Source: Centropus unirufus
Lineage: Eukaryota; Chordata; Aves; Cuculiformes; Centropidae
Assembly: GCA_013397695.1 (NCBI GenBank)
Contig: VYZI01000524.1
Coordinates: forward strand, 186,001-250,000
Direction: 5' to 3'
DNA: 64,000 nt
Positions within the stretch are counted from its first letter, which is position 1, and every line of letters begins with the position of its first letter. Shown in pieces: positions 21,061-33,360 of the stretch. A program made the position numbers and the translations under genes. Below the pieces are notes generated by a model. It worked only from the letters and a program-made list of their open reading frames with translations. It did not search any database and was not told the origin of the DNA.

Positions 21061-24000
21061 GATGTCACCTCTATTTGTCACTCCTCCTCCTGATGGAGGT
21101 GTGAGATTCTCCAGCCAGTGTGAGGGCCCACCAAGAATTTCCTGAGAACTGCTGCAGTCATTCATTGCTAAAAACTTCTCTAGCTGAAGTTGCCAGCTTT
21201 AAAATAACAATGGAAAATGTTGGTTTTGTTGACACTGCATGAAGAAAATGTGTAGATTTTCTATAGAAGGCATTTTGTTGAGTGAAATCAGAAACTTCTT
21301 GGATAAATGTTGCTAGATATGTGTTGCTATAATATGTTTCTAGAACAAGACTTTCAGTTCTATTTTTCTTTTTATCTTGATATGTGTTTCCCCTTAGAGG
21401 ATTTCAGGTGGTGAGAAATCCCAGTCCTCTCCTGATCCATAAGGCATTTCATCAGTACAAAAATGCTCATTTCACCAACTGCCATGTCTTCCCAGCTGCT
21501 GGACAGACCCAAGCATCACGAAAAGTGGAAACTCCTTACAGATGTTAATGTTTGAAGGTCTTATTTCTTTGTATTATTGTAGTCACTTTGGTTTTAATAC
21601 AGAGCGAACCCACACCACTGTGCAGACACAGGCTGGAAAGACTATTCTGGCCCTAGAGTTTTATTTTTACTGTATGATGAGAGGTGAATATGGACAGGTG
21701 GAAGAGCAAAGAAAAATGGACTTATAGTCATGGTTGGAGACAGGAAGACTTGGATGGTTTGAATATACCTCTGTACTTCTGCTCAGCTCTTCTGAAAGTT
21801 TATGTAAAGCTGAACAGAAAGCAGCTGCAGGAGGGGTTACTTCTTGGCATAGACTTAACCTCAGGTTTCTCAGCCAAACTTCCTCAGAGGAGAAAAAGAG
21901 ACCCTTCATGTGAGTGAGCTCCCAGCATGTGCAGTGGTTGTGAATGTATTTGGATCCATGGCTTTGTCCCGAGGAGGAAATCAGCAGAGGGTCTGAGTCT
22001 CTGTCAGTTTGGGAGTGAGGAAAATAACCTTGGGGAAGGAAGGGGATTCGGAGCCAGGAGTGAACTCCTTTATCCAGATTACAGCTGATGCCTGTTCTCA
22101 TCATGTTACCTGCCAACCTCATCTCTGGGAAGAGGTCAAGGATTAGTCCAGACCATGAACCATTTCCCAGCAGGCAGTTTAGGTGTGGTAACCCCATTCT
22201 GGAGGGCAAAGAACTCCAGTATATGGTTACCGTCAGACTGTGCCAGACAAAGAGGACTCAGACTCTGCTCAGGTTAGTCCTACAGTCAGTCGTGCGGGTG
22301 TCTCAGTGTCCAGTATGGGGAACCAAGAAATAAGAGAAAGGAGACTTGGAACAGCAGAGTGGATTGGGATTTGTCCTACCTTGGTGCTCCACATCAACTG
22401 GGTTGATCATCTCCAGCCTACCATTTCCACCAAGATCCTGGGATGTGGCTGTGCAGCCACACTTGGGAAGAAGCATGAGTAGGTTCTTAAATATCATCCC
22501 TTATGTCCCCATGTCTTTTCAAGAGATGGGTCCTGCACATTGTTGCTGGTTGCTCAGCATGTCCCTGTCTTGGTTCCCAGTCCTGTGGACTTCTACAGCC
22601 CTCTCCTTGTGCAGAGGAAAGAGCTGAGACCATGCCTCCAGCAGGATAAACAAATTGCCAGGAATTTCACTTCTGCAGTGAGGTCACGTTTTATTGCTGG
22701 ATAGGCAAGATGACCTTTAGACCAATCTCAATAGAGGAGGTTCTTGGCAGGGGACATCCGAATGCATTTCCAAAGGCATCATCAAGCAGATCATTTTTTG
22801 GCAAGAAAGCAGCATTACTGCGAGGATGATGTCTCCTTATCCATCTGGTGCAGTAAGGCCCTTAACCTCTCCAGCCTTTCCGTAACGCCAGGGTAAAGAC
22901 CTGTCATCAGCAGAGCTGTTGCAAAAGCAAAGTGTCAGAGGAGACAAAGTAAAGTCCATAGTTTGTCCACTGACCAATGGCTTCCCCTTCAACCAGCCCT
23001 GCCGGTTCAGTGCATCTGAAGTCCAGGATTCATGCGATTTGGTACATGTTTTTAAGCCTTGCTTCCTAGAGTCTTGTGATTCTGAGAGACTTTCATTAAG
23101 GTTTAGAAACAATCCCTGCTTTTCTAATCCTTATAATTCCAACAAAAATAACCTTCTGAAAAACTAGTACGAGCTGTATGGCACCAAAAATCTGTAATTA
23201 ATTTTTAAATTACAGTTATGGTTGGAGTCAGTGATCTCAAAGGTCTTTTCCAACCAAGAGTTTCTATGATTCTTTGAAAAGTACAGGGTTTTATTATTTT
23301 ATTACTATGTTATTTATAATTATTGTTTATATTTTAATTTAGTGTCTCAGTTTAGTGGACTCACAGTTTTTCACTGTATGGCCCCAGCAATATTCAGATA
23401 TGTGCATATTCAGATATGTCTTTGGTAAATAGAGGAATTGTACAGTTATTGCTCAGTTACGGCTTGCCAGCATTTCTTAAATTGTGATAAACTACTGAAA
23501 TGATATTTTCTGTAGAGAGTCTTATAGGGAGCTGATCACAGAGTGTTTGGGTGTCTTTAGTCGCACAGAAACATTACTTCAAGGGTGCCTTTTCATGGAA
23601 TCAGTGGTATATCGAGACCCTCAGCCTTGCTGTCTTCTTGCTGAATGGAAAACTGCCCCATCTATTGCATAAGAGTGCAGTATATCACTTGAGACATTTT
23701 GTAGGTGACAAAGCAGATGTTTGAGCTGCCAATGACGCATGGCTGGCCAGGGGTATTTTCTCTGTTGGCAGCGAGTTGGGGGATCAGTGCCAAGAGTAAA
23801 TTTTCCACCTCTAGCCTCCCCGTCTGGCAACAGTGGCTGGGACGTTTGGCCAAGATAACATTGAGCCTTTGAGAGAGGGAGAGGAGATCTTTCTCATATG
23901 TCTCCAGGCACGTATGCCTGCTAGTGACCCCCGGAGGTCCTCAGCTCTGGGAACAGCAGGGCCAGTGAGATTCACATTGCATGGGAATGGCTGTACCTTG

Positions 24001-25159
24001 GTCACTGGGGGCACACCACGGCCTGATCCAGAGAATGTGTCTGTGCAAGGGCCCAGGGCAGTTTGGAGGGATTTTGACTCCCTAGAGATTGCCGCAGAGC
24101 TACAGCCACCGTGGTGTAGGGATTGGAATGGGGAATGCTTGGGAGGAAAAAGTTGCCACTGAGATGAGATGCCAATGAGGAGGAGGTGCCTTATTCTTTG
24201 TTTTATGGCTGCTCTCACCCAAAAATGTAGGCTTGTTTTGCCATCTACTGGTGGGACCTCTGCAGAAGAGCCAGAGTGAGGGGCAGAGGACTGCAAAAAA
24301 GAGATTGAGGGGGCTGAGCCCCACACTGAGTCCCTGTGCTGTGCCTGGGGCACAAGCCTGTTCAGGAGGGAACCAAGTTAATTTATTGCTTTCAAAAAGG
24401 CTTTCCTTGCTCCTGTTCCTTGCTTCCTACTAATGTCTGCTTGCACTCGTTGATCCTCATGATAGTATCATCCCTCCCCTAAGCCTTCCTCAGGGGGCTT
24501 AGGAACTCCCAACTTGGTGCCCTGAGTTTGACTCAGGGATACTCCCTTCTTCAGCTTCTCCCAGCTGCTGCTCTCCTGTTTGCATCTTCCTCAATGCGGT
24601 TCCCAAATGCGAGCTACAGGTGGCCTGGCCCACAGAGCCCATGGCACAAATTTTGATGGGGCCAGGGACTGTGAAACCTGCTCTGAGAGAAGCCTCTGGC
24701 TGAAAGGGCTTTGAGAAGCAAGAAGAGCTCTCCCATTGGCAAACCACCATGCACCAGAAAGAGATGGATGTGGGAGAATCTCACTGTAGGTCTAGGGGAA
24801 AGATGTGTATCCCATATGCACCTGTCCATCTCCACGCTTGGCACAGTGCTGGGGGTGCCTTGGTTTTGGTCAGTGAGATTAATATAGTTTTTTGAAAGAA
24901 GCTTTGCTGATTTACATTGAATCTGGTTATTCCTTCAAGCATATCAGTGGTGAACCATCATAAAAAATGGGTTTTGAGGGATGCCTGAGCCACTTGGTGG
25001 CTTTGTTCATGCCTGTGGCCCACTCCTGAATGATGATAAGCAACCACAGCACCTTCCCCATCAGCTTTTTGGAGGACATTTGGATCCGGAGAAGGTGACA
25101 GGAGAGGGAGCCAGAGCCTCAGTGAAATGTTGCAAGAGCTGCCTAGAAGTTCTGCTTAC
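21061..25159. other. Intergenic, nothing recognised except a CR1 tail
   Basis: Two 180-codon minus-strand frames (22209-21667 and 24353-23811) show no known domain and no matching splice logic. AT-rich low complexity lies at about 23285-23340. Confidence 0.5.
23215..23275 (+). mobile_element. CR1 LINE, tiny 3' fragment
   Basis: GATCTCAAAGGTCTTTTCCA followed by TTTCTATGATTCTTTG. Only about 60 bases of CR1 tail. Confidence 0.65.
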
Positions 25160-25275
25160 CTAAATCTAAATCTAAATCTAAATCTAAATCTAAATCTAAA
25201 TCTAAATCTAAATCTAAATCTAAATCTAAATCTAAATCTAAATCTAAATCTAAATCTAAATCTAAATCTAAATCT
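25160..25275 (+). repeat. (CTAAAT)n microsatellite, ~19 perfect units
   Basis: A 116-bp, apparently perfect hexamer array. It sits exactly where a minus-strand CR1 would carry CTAATCTAAATCTCCCCT, and CR1 sequence resumes directly after it. The hexamer most likely arose by slippage of that internal CR1 motif. The unit is not the telomeric TTAGGG. Confidence 0.97.
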
Positions 25276-25430
25276 CCCCTCTTTCCTTCTCTCAGCTTCA
25301 AACCATTCCCCCTTGTCATATCTGTCCACTCCTTGATCATGAGCCTTTCCCCAGCTTTTCTGTAGCTCCCTTTAAGTACTTGGAAGGCTGTTACAAGTTC
25401 TCCTTGGAGCCTTCTCTTATCTTATTGCCG
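25276..25430 (-). mobile_element. CR1 LINE fragment next to the hexamer array
   Basis: CR1 3' region in minus orientation: CTCCCCT, then the C-rich and AGCTTC-containing block, CCCTTTAAGTACTTGGAAGG and CTTGGAGCCTTCTC. The terminal ~200 bases (the side normally ending in TCATAGAATCATAG) are missing and replaced by the hexamer array. Confidence 0.85.
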
Positions 25431-26437
25431 CAGGAGAATACCAGGCTACACAACCATGATCCCTTTTGAGATGGGCATTTGAGGATTCTCAGAGCAAGGC
25501 CAGCAAGTCATGTTCTTGAGGGCCTTAATTTTTGGAGGCACATCTTGTTTTAGGCAGCACAAGGGACCAGTGCCCTGAGGAAAAGCAGTTTGAAGACCTG
25601 TGGGAATTTTGCTTTCAGTTGTAATTGCACCGAGCGCTGTGAGTGCTGTGTGCTTTGGGTGGGATTTCTCCTTGCTCCCTCTTCTGCGGTGTTAGGAACC
25701 TGAATTCAGCACGCACTCCACCCCCAATACTTCCTGCGTATTTGAGGATGTTGATGCACACCTGTGTGTTTCAGCACATGGTGGTGTGTCTGCAGGGCCA
25801 GGCTGTGCAGGCAGTGGCACCTGCATATGCCTGTGGCGTCACATGTAGGCATGCACTAACCAGGGCATATTCGGGAGCTCATCCAGGTATGTACATGTGA
25901 TGACTGTACAAGACAGGCAGGAGACACTTGATCTGTGTTTTCAGGGTGTGCTGACATAAAAATTGCTTGGATTTGTCCACCTTAGCAAATGCTCTGTTGT
26001 GCTGAAGCTAAGACAAGATGGGAAAGTATCCTTCCAGAAGCTCAGCTGATAAGAAATGCATCCAAGGCTGAGCTGAATCACCAGTTCTGCAAGAGATGCC
26101 CCCTGTGCTTTTGTGTTAACTGCAGCTTCAGGCTTTTATCTTCTATTTTTTTATTTTCTCTTCCTGCTCTGTCTCTATTTAAAGGATGCTCAGAAAAGTG
26201 TGAAAAGTCTCGTTCCAACGTCTGAATGATGCTAGAAAGTGCATGGCGCTGTGTGGACACCTTAACCCCAATAAAAACCCTCAACAATAAAATCCTGTTC
26301 CTGCAATCTCTAAACCTAATTCAAACTAGAGAAAAGCAGAGATTTGAGTTTGGGAAGAGGTGAAAAATGATATAACTGTCTTTCTTGGGAGGGATAGCTA
26401 AGGAGCAAGATGGATCCTGGTGGCTTGAAGCCTAGAG

Positions 26438-26880
26438 AGAATCATAGAATCAGAAAACGCTTTGGGTTGGAAGGGACCTTAAAGACCATCCATTTCCAAC
26501 CCCTGGGCCACCTGCCACTAGACCAGGCTGCTCAACGCCCCATCCAGCCTGGCCTTGAACACTTCCAGGAAGTGGGGCAACCTGTTCCAGTGTCTCATCA
26601 CCCTCATCATGAAGAATTCCTTCCTTGTGTCTAATCAAAATCTTCTCCCAATTTAAAACAATTCCACTTGTCCTGTCAAATACAAGCCCTTGTAAAAAGT
26701 TGCCCCCAGTCTCCCATCTAGTCATACTTCTTTAGATGCAGCCCAGGTTGCAACTGGTCTTCTGGGCTGCTCATGCACACTGCTGCCTCATGTGGAGCTT
26801 CTCATCAACCAGTACCCCCAAATCCTCCTCAACAGGGCCGCTCTCTATCACACCATTCAGCAGCTGAGCAAGCACTGTCC
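26438..26880 (-). mobile_element. CR1 LINE, ~440 bp, reaches beyond the usual 3' region
   Basis: AATCATAGAATCAGAAAACG, GGTTGGAAGGGACCTTAAAG, CCAGCCTGGCCTTGAACACT and TCCTTCCTTGTGTCTAATCA, then GATGCAGCCCAGGTTGCAAC and CATCAACCAGTACCCCCAAA. The last two blocks are further 5' in CR1 than the other fragments reach. Confidence 0.9.
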
Positions 26881-26989
26881 TGCATCTCATCTCCAGCTCA
26901 GTTTCAGCTTCCTGAATTATTGATGGCTCTGATGCATTAGTCTATAATTAGCCTCCCAGACCTTTTCCCCATGGGCAGGAGTTGGAAAT

Positions 26990-27032
26990 ATTTAAATAAT
27001 AATTTTATAATAATAATAAATAAAATTTTCTT
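26990..27032 (+). repeat. AT-rich (AAT)n-like tract
   Basis: TTTAAATAATAATTTTATAA followed by TAATAATAAATAAAATTTTC: low-complexity AT. Confidence 0.65.
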
Positions 27033-28179
27033 TTGGTTTCTTTGGTTTTGCTCTGGCTTGAGAATATTAAGGAGGGAAGAGGGGACAAGGAATGGCCAAG
27101 GACCTTGAGGAACAACAGAGAAAGTCCTGGATGACTTTGAATGTATGAGTTACTTTAACAGTGACCACTTTCATGACTGCCTATCACAGAAAGGAGTCTG
27201 GGGAGAGCCTAGCTGTCTGAGGGATCTTCAGCCCAGTTTGTATTTGGTGAAAGCTGTGCCAGGAGAAAGAGAAGGGTCTTCTTCACATCACTCTTAGGTG
27301 TCTTCACAGCTAGCGCATCTACAGGTCCGAGGGAGAAAACCATTAAACCCCAGGTGCTAAGAGGAAGCTAGATCTGATCTCAAGCAGAAAAAAGGCTATG
27401 TATGTATATATGTGGATATACAAAATGATAGGTTAAAGGCACAAATAGGTGGAAAATGGTCTCTCCTACTACCAGAGACCAGTTCAGTGTCAAATTGGTC
27501 TCTACTTTAGAGCTATTCATAGTCTAAAAATGGCTTCAGTGATTTCCAGGAGGCCTGGGTCTAATTGCTCATTCCTCCAAAGTGCAAGTCCCAATCAAAA
27601 CAGGACCCTAAATACTCTATGGTTTTGAGGCCAGAGGCAGTAGTCCTGAAATTTATCTCGATGTGTTGCTTTCTGAAAAACAGGCAACTTGAACTGCAGC
27701 AAATATTAATACCTGCAAAATGTCTGGGCTCACCCAGACAGGCTTAACCTAGGGGGAGTTAACTCCATTGTTATGCTGGAGATGTTTTGATTAAAAGGAA
27801 AGGAACTGCAGGAGGGTGTACAGCCCTGTTGCCCTCCCTTGCTTTGCTCTTTTTTTTCTAACTATGGAGGGAGTCCTTTGTCTGAGTGCCCAGTCCTTTG
27901 AGCTGAGTAAGCAGATGTCAGTCCCTGCTTGAAGGGCAAGGGAACTCCCACCATGGGATGTAAACCAGAAATAAGGGTCCTGTTAAATAATCTATTTCAC
28001 ATGTGCAGCTCATATCTGATTTAATCAGAAGAAATTACTGCAGTAGCCTGGTCAATGATTGCTCAAAGCCAAAGATCCAGTCCAGCCTGAAGTCCCCCAT
28101 TTTCCAGCTGACAGAAATCCCATTCCATGGTGTCAGGTTGAAGGTAAATGTGGGCAGAGCGTTATTGGTTGCAAGATGA

Positions 28180-28235
28180 ACTGAGACTGAGTTGGAGGAC
28201 ACTAATGTCCCTTTCCAGCCCTGGAGTCTGTGATC
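28180..28235 (+). mobile_element. Possible degraded CR1 tail
   Basis: GAGTTGGAGGACACTAATGT then CCCTTTCCAGCCCTGGAGTC and TGTGATCA resemble the CR1 tail (TTGGACTAGATGATC, CCTTCCAACCC, TATGATTC). Short and divergent; could be chance. Confidence 0.4.
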
Positions 28236-30291
28236 ACTGCAGCTGAGCATGACACAGGCCTCCTTACAAGACCTCCCTGCAGATACCTTCTGCGTGAGGC
28301 AGAGATTAAGGCCAGGGCGAGCAGCAGGAAGGACTCACAGTAGAAACTGTGCCATTGCTGCCAATGCTGTTCTTGGTTTGGGGATGACCACTGCAACAAA
28401 GACTTGGCAGGAGAGCTCCCATTCCCATGTCTTTGCTCCAAGGTAGGATCATGCCACCTAAACTTGCCCTGGTAAGTATTTCTCTGGGCTACTTTAAAAA
28501 AATGGATGGAGATTAAGGAATTTCCCTTCTTGAATGAGCCCTCTGGCACAAAAACCCTTTCCCAGTCTGTAATCAGGCTGCAAGGGACTTGCCATTTCAA
28601 CAAGACTCACCTCCCAGGGAGATGCAGCAGGTTGAAGAGGGACATGGCAAGAAACTGGCTCATCAACAGGAAGGGGACAAGTTGTCTTCCACTCCATAAA
28701 GTCTTTGGCACCCAATTCCCGGGCCACAGCATGATGACAGGGACTGCACCTTGGAGAAAAACTGGTCCTGGAGTCAACCTGGGCGCCAATGTGATCAGGT
28801 CTGTACCCCTGTACATGTGCATATGGGGCTGATGAACTAAAAAACTAAAAAAAAATGGAATTTTTGGAGAAAGGAAGATTTTTGAGGAGACACGACCACG
28901 GCTTGGATGGGATGAAGAACCTTGCTATTTTGGGCATCATCCTGGGCTGAAAAGACAAAGCTTAGGGACAAAGCTGTGTCACTGGAGCATGCAGAGTCGT
29001 GGGACCAAGCAGGGATAAAGACAATTATGCAGTCTGTGGCAGAGAAAACCCAGAGCAGATGGGACGCAAGGTAATGACAGACATGATCTAGGTGTGATAA
29101 TTGATAAGACTATCACATAGATGCTGCCAGCACTGATTTATGTGTAGCTTCTCCTTCCATAGGGCAGAAAAATGATCTGAATAACCACTCTCTCAAGGTC
29201 ATTTCCAGATGCATTTCCCAAAGGCCAAGTGAGCTAACCAACAGACTGACCTTCCCTTTCACCCAGCAATGCAAAATCCCAGAGATGAGTGGATAAGAGA
29301 GCAAAGGGGGAGGTTTAATTTCAGGGTAGGGGTCATGGGAGCCCGTTATAAGTAAACAGAACTCTTGGAAGATGATGTATGCTGTACTAATATTCTTCCC
29401 AGTCTCCCACTCATCATTGCAATGTATTTACACTTACTGGAGACATCAAACCTTCCTTTGCATCGTGTATGCACTGTGGAAGGACATGGATATGATCTAG
29501 TAGCTTCAAGTTGGGGCCTGGCCCTTGTATACTTTTGGTTTTTTCAGCTTTTCTGCTCTAATTTCTCATACAATTACACACTGATGAACTGTGTCCTGGC
29601 CTCTGAGGACCTCTGGGTCCCTGGCATGTTTCCTTGAAAGAACACGGGGTTAATAAGAGGTGAAGTCCTATATAAATCTCATATAAGGCTTTGTTAAAAT
29701 GGATACAGGCTGAAGTTTTTTGTTAGCTGTATTTGTGACTCCCTACATGTCAGGAGATAGACTTGTTTACTGGGCCAAGTTTACCTTCCCTGGGTTGTCA
29801 TGTTCCCTCCCACAGTTTTGGTCCACTGCTTACAAAATCAGGGATTTCTACTTCAAATTTGGAAGGGAAGGTGTTTGTGGTAGAATATTGGAGAGACTGG
29901 GACTAATAACTTCTTCCCTGCTGTTTGGCTGTATGATCTCTGGGGCGGAGGTCCTTCTGCTGGTCTTCATGCTGGTCAACCCAGGACCTGACCTAGAAAA
30001 CACTTTGTTATGGTGGAAAACAGCAATCCTTACTCTTTTCTTTCTTTAACACGTAATTTTGTCAGAGTTCAGGGTTTCTTGGAACCACCTTTGCAATGTG
30101 GTGGGGAAGGTGCAACCTTGAGCAGGTTAGCCTCTGATTCATGCCTGACTTACGTTCTGTTGGGACTGATGGGCCAAACCTCCTCCTGAAATCAGTTCCA
30201 CTGAAAGGGGAGCTTCCTTCTGACCTTAACCAACGGCCACGAAGTTGGTGAAGGATTTAAAGGGGAAGCTGTATGAGTAGCAGGTAAAGTC

Positions 30292-30675
30292 ACTTGGTTG
30301 GTCAACTTGGAGAAGAGGCTGAGGGGAGACCTCATCATCATCTACAGCTTCCTCACAAGGGGAGGAGCAGGTGCTAATCTTTTCACTTTGGTGACCAATG
30401 ATAGACCTGGAGGGAATGGCAGGAAGATGTGCCAGGGAAGGTTTAGGTTGAATATTAGGAAAAGGTTTTTTACCCAGAGGGTGGTGGAGCACTGGGACAG
30501 GCTCCCCATGGGGGCAGTCATGGTGCTAGACCTGACAATATTCAAGAAGCATTTGGACAATGCCCTAAGATCCATGGTGTGAGTGTTGGGAGTGTCCTAC
30601 ACAGGGACATAAGTTGGAGGCGATTATCCTTGTGAGTCTCTTCCAACTCAAGACATTCTATGACTGTGATTCTAC
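30292..30675 (+). mobile_element. CR1 LINE fragment
   Basis: GGAGAAGAGGCTGAGGGGAG, CTTCCTCACAAGG, GGTTGAATATTAGGAAAAGG and GGTGGAGCACTGGGACAGGC, ending in CATTCTATGACTGTGATTC. About 380 bp. Confidence 0.9.
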
Positions 30676-33127
30676 AGACCCTGAGATGGGACTTCTAAAC
30701 ACACCTCTGAGGTCTATGGGCCTTGAGATGTCCCTTGGTGCTGGGTGCTATGCGGCACATACTGGCCTTCACCCAAGGCTCAGAACGACTGCTTGGATGT
30801 GTGTAGTCTTTAGGATGTTGTGTGCATCCTTCAGCTTCAACAACATCCTACAAAAATTTGAGTGGCTGCCTAGAAAAGCAGGGGATGGCTACATTGGGAG
30901 TAATCCCTTCTCTGAGGGTGAGTAGAAGCTGCTACCATCCAATTCACCACAGGATGAGGCCCAAGCCAGGGCTGGCTCCTTAGGATGCTCCTGCTTAGAG
31001 AAGATTTCACGTGTGGTTTTGAGTCTCAGCCCACCTGTCTTGCCTATGTAATTGATCAGCAATGCTAATTCTGTCATCCTGAAACTCCAGGCAAAGAGAG
31101 TCAGGGGGCAGGTGATAAATCTGCCATTTCTCCAATCCATAACATCAATGATGTTTTGCAAACCAGCTTGCCATATAGTAAGTAGGAAGCGGGAGCTGGG
31201 TACAGATGACTTAATTTCCATCTAACCCTCCTGCGCGCCTTCATGCTTCCAATGCCAAAGGCTCCAGAAAGCCTATAGGAAATGTTACAAGGATTTTTGG
31301 ATGTCTGCACCTGAAAGAGATGCTGGGATTTGCTTTTGCAAGTGCTGGAGCTGTGCAGCAGCCCTGAACCACATCACTGGTTTTGCTGCAATGTCTGGCT
31401 GGAGGAGGAGCAGTCTGCACCTGCCTGAGTGCAGAGAGCGTCTTTATTAGGCACAGGGATTTAGCTGTAAGTAGAGGACATTTTAGGGGTGTAAATAGAA
31501 TCTCAACCTCAGTTTAGCTCTAGTGGAAACATATTTAGAGCAGAATATAGACATATGGAGATCAAGCATATGGAGGCACAGATGAGGCTGGTTTTCTTTG
31601 TGGTGGGTAACTAGGAGCTGACGTGGGGGTCTCTAGAGTTGCATGCACTGACCCCACCACTACCATCTCCTCTAGGAAGAAAGCTGTAGATGAGCATAGC
31701 TGAGGCTAATTGAGATTTTATGTTTGGGAAAAATTGCCCCTCTAAAGCCAAATCCCAAACCTTGTTCACAGGAACAGACTAAACAAGGCACAAAGAGCTG
31801 CAGTCTGATTTTCTGGAGTTCAGAGACCAAAGAGGCAAATGTCTTTGTAGGATTTGGCCATAAAAAAACAAATGGGTTAGGCATGTGAAGCTGTTTTTCC
31901 AAACATCAGCCCTCATGGATTAGGTAAATCTTCCCAGCATCTCTACTACAACATGTAGAGGCTGATGCCTAGAGAATACTACAGGGGGATAAGGTGCACC
32001 TAAAATACCCTTCCCCAAGGATCTCTTTCAAATTCAGCTGTGCCTCAAGGTATTCCTGAATTTGTTTGTAGTTTCTATCTGCTCATTTACCAACACTGAA
32101 TTCCACTGTCACAAAATAATCTGATGTCCCATCAAGATCATGTCAGCTTTTAGCAGTAATAACATCTTGCAGCAAGGAGTTCCACAATTCTGGTAACCGA
32201 ATCAGCTTTTAAGCGCTTTCCAAATTGGATAGAGTCTGAGTGGAATAACAGCCTCTGAGAAATACAAGCACCTTCCTCCAGCTTCTGGACACAGGCATTG
32301 GCTTCTGTCCCTTGAAAATGCTGCTGCCTTTGAAGCAACGATAGGGAAAACAGATCCTTTCATGCCTCAGTTGAGAAAGGAGCAGGGTCACAAAGCAAAA
32401 CGCCCACATTTTCCAGGTTCCTGAGCCAGACAGGTGGAACACAGTACTGCCAGCAAAGCAAAGAGGGAAACCCAAACACTTTAGGTGCAACGTTTCACTG
32501 TGCTCCAGCCAAATCAGACATTCTTACCCCTGAAGTTTTAAAATTATTCTTCCCAAGGCCTGAAGATTGGTGGATTCATTCCTTCCTTTCCCAAGTGTCA
32601 TTTATCTTTTTCTGACCTTATTCTAATGGCTGCAAGAATTAATGTCTAGGATATTTTCCAGATAGTTTAAGCATCAGCTTCATGGGCTGCTTGATGTTTT
32701 CCTTCTTTAGAATATGCTGCAGTTGGATGTCATACTAGATAAAGGTGATTTCTGGTTGGCTTCCTCTGTAGACCAGCAGATTTCCATGGGATGAAGTTTA
32801 TTTGCCCCTCCTCAGAGTCTAGCTCGTGCTTTCTGCATTTACACCTGCTTTGCTTTTTGAAAATTGCTCCAAGATGCTGAATCTGAACAGTCTCCAAGAG
32901 GTCCCTATTCCCAACTTTGAAGAACCTCCTGCAAGCTCTGGCGTGACATTTCTGGATGGGTGGTTCACATCTATTTCAGGTAGTGGTGTGGCAGATGTTC
33001 AAAGACTATCTGGAAAAGTTCATTTAAAATAAGCCTCACCAGATGTGGCCCCTGTAAGTGAAATTTATTCCTGGCCCAGTGACTGGTCGTAATAAGTTTA
33101 TTAATACAGAGCACAGCAGCAATTTAA

Positions 33128-33360
33128 AATCATGGAGTAATTCAGGTTGGAAGGGACTTCTGGACCTCATCTCATCCTATGTCCTGCTCAGCACAGCTCT
33201 AATTAAATCAGGTCATTCAGGGCTGTGTCCAGTTGAGCCTTGAGGACCTCCAAGGATGAAGATCGCACAGCCCCTCTTGGAGACCATCAAGGGACTTCTT
33301 TCTATTCCTTTCCAGAAGATACTTCCCTGTAGCAAAGCCAACTATAGTTTTCTCTCATAA
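33128..33360 (-). mobile_element. CR1 LINE fragment, divergent
   Basis: ATCATGGAGTAATTCAGGTT, GGAAGGGACTTCTGGACCTC, TCAGGGCTGTGTCCAGTTGA and GACCTCCAAGGATGAAGATC follow the antisense CR1 order. The 5' side is too diverged for an exact end. Confidence 0.75.

Larger units (their letters stand above)
26881..30291. other. Intergenic, nothing recognised except a doubtful CR1 tail
   Basis: No exon-like frame. Simple AT sequence lies at 26990-27032. Confidence 0.5.

Noticed and set aside
21667..22209. 180-codon minus-strand frame
   Set aside because: No recognisable domain, no splice context and ordinary composition; expected by chance in a window this size. The same holds for 23811-24353.
25160..25275. 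Interstitial telomere repeat
   Set aside because: The unit is CTAAAT (ATTTAG), not TTAGGG/CCCTAA.
25127..25340. Open frames made of Asn-Leu or Asp-Leu dipeptide repeats over the hexamer array
   Set aside because: They are a trivial translation of CTAAAT units, which contain no stop in these frames; the surroundings are CR1, not a gene.
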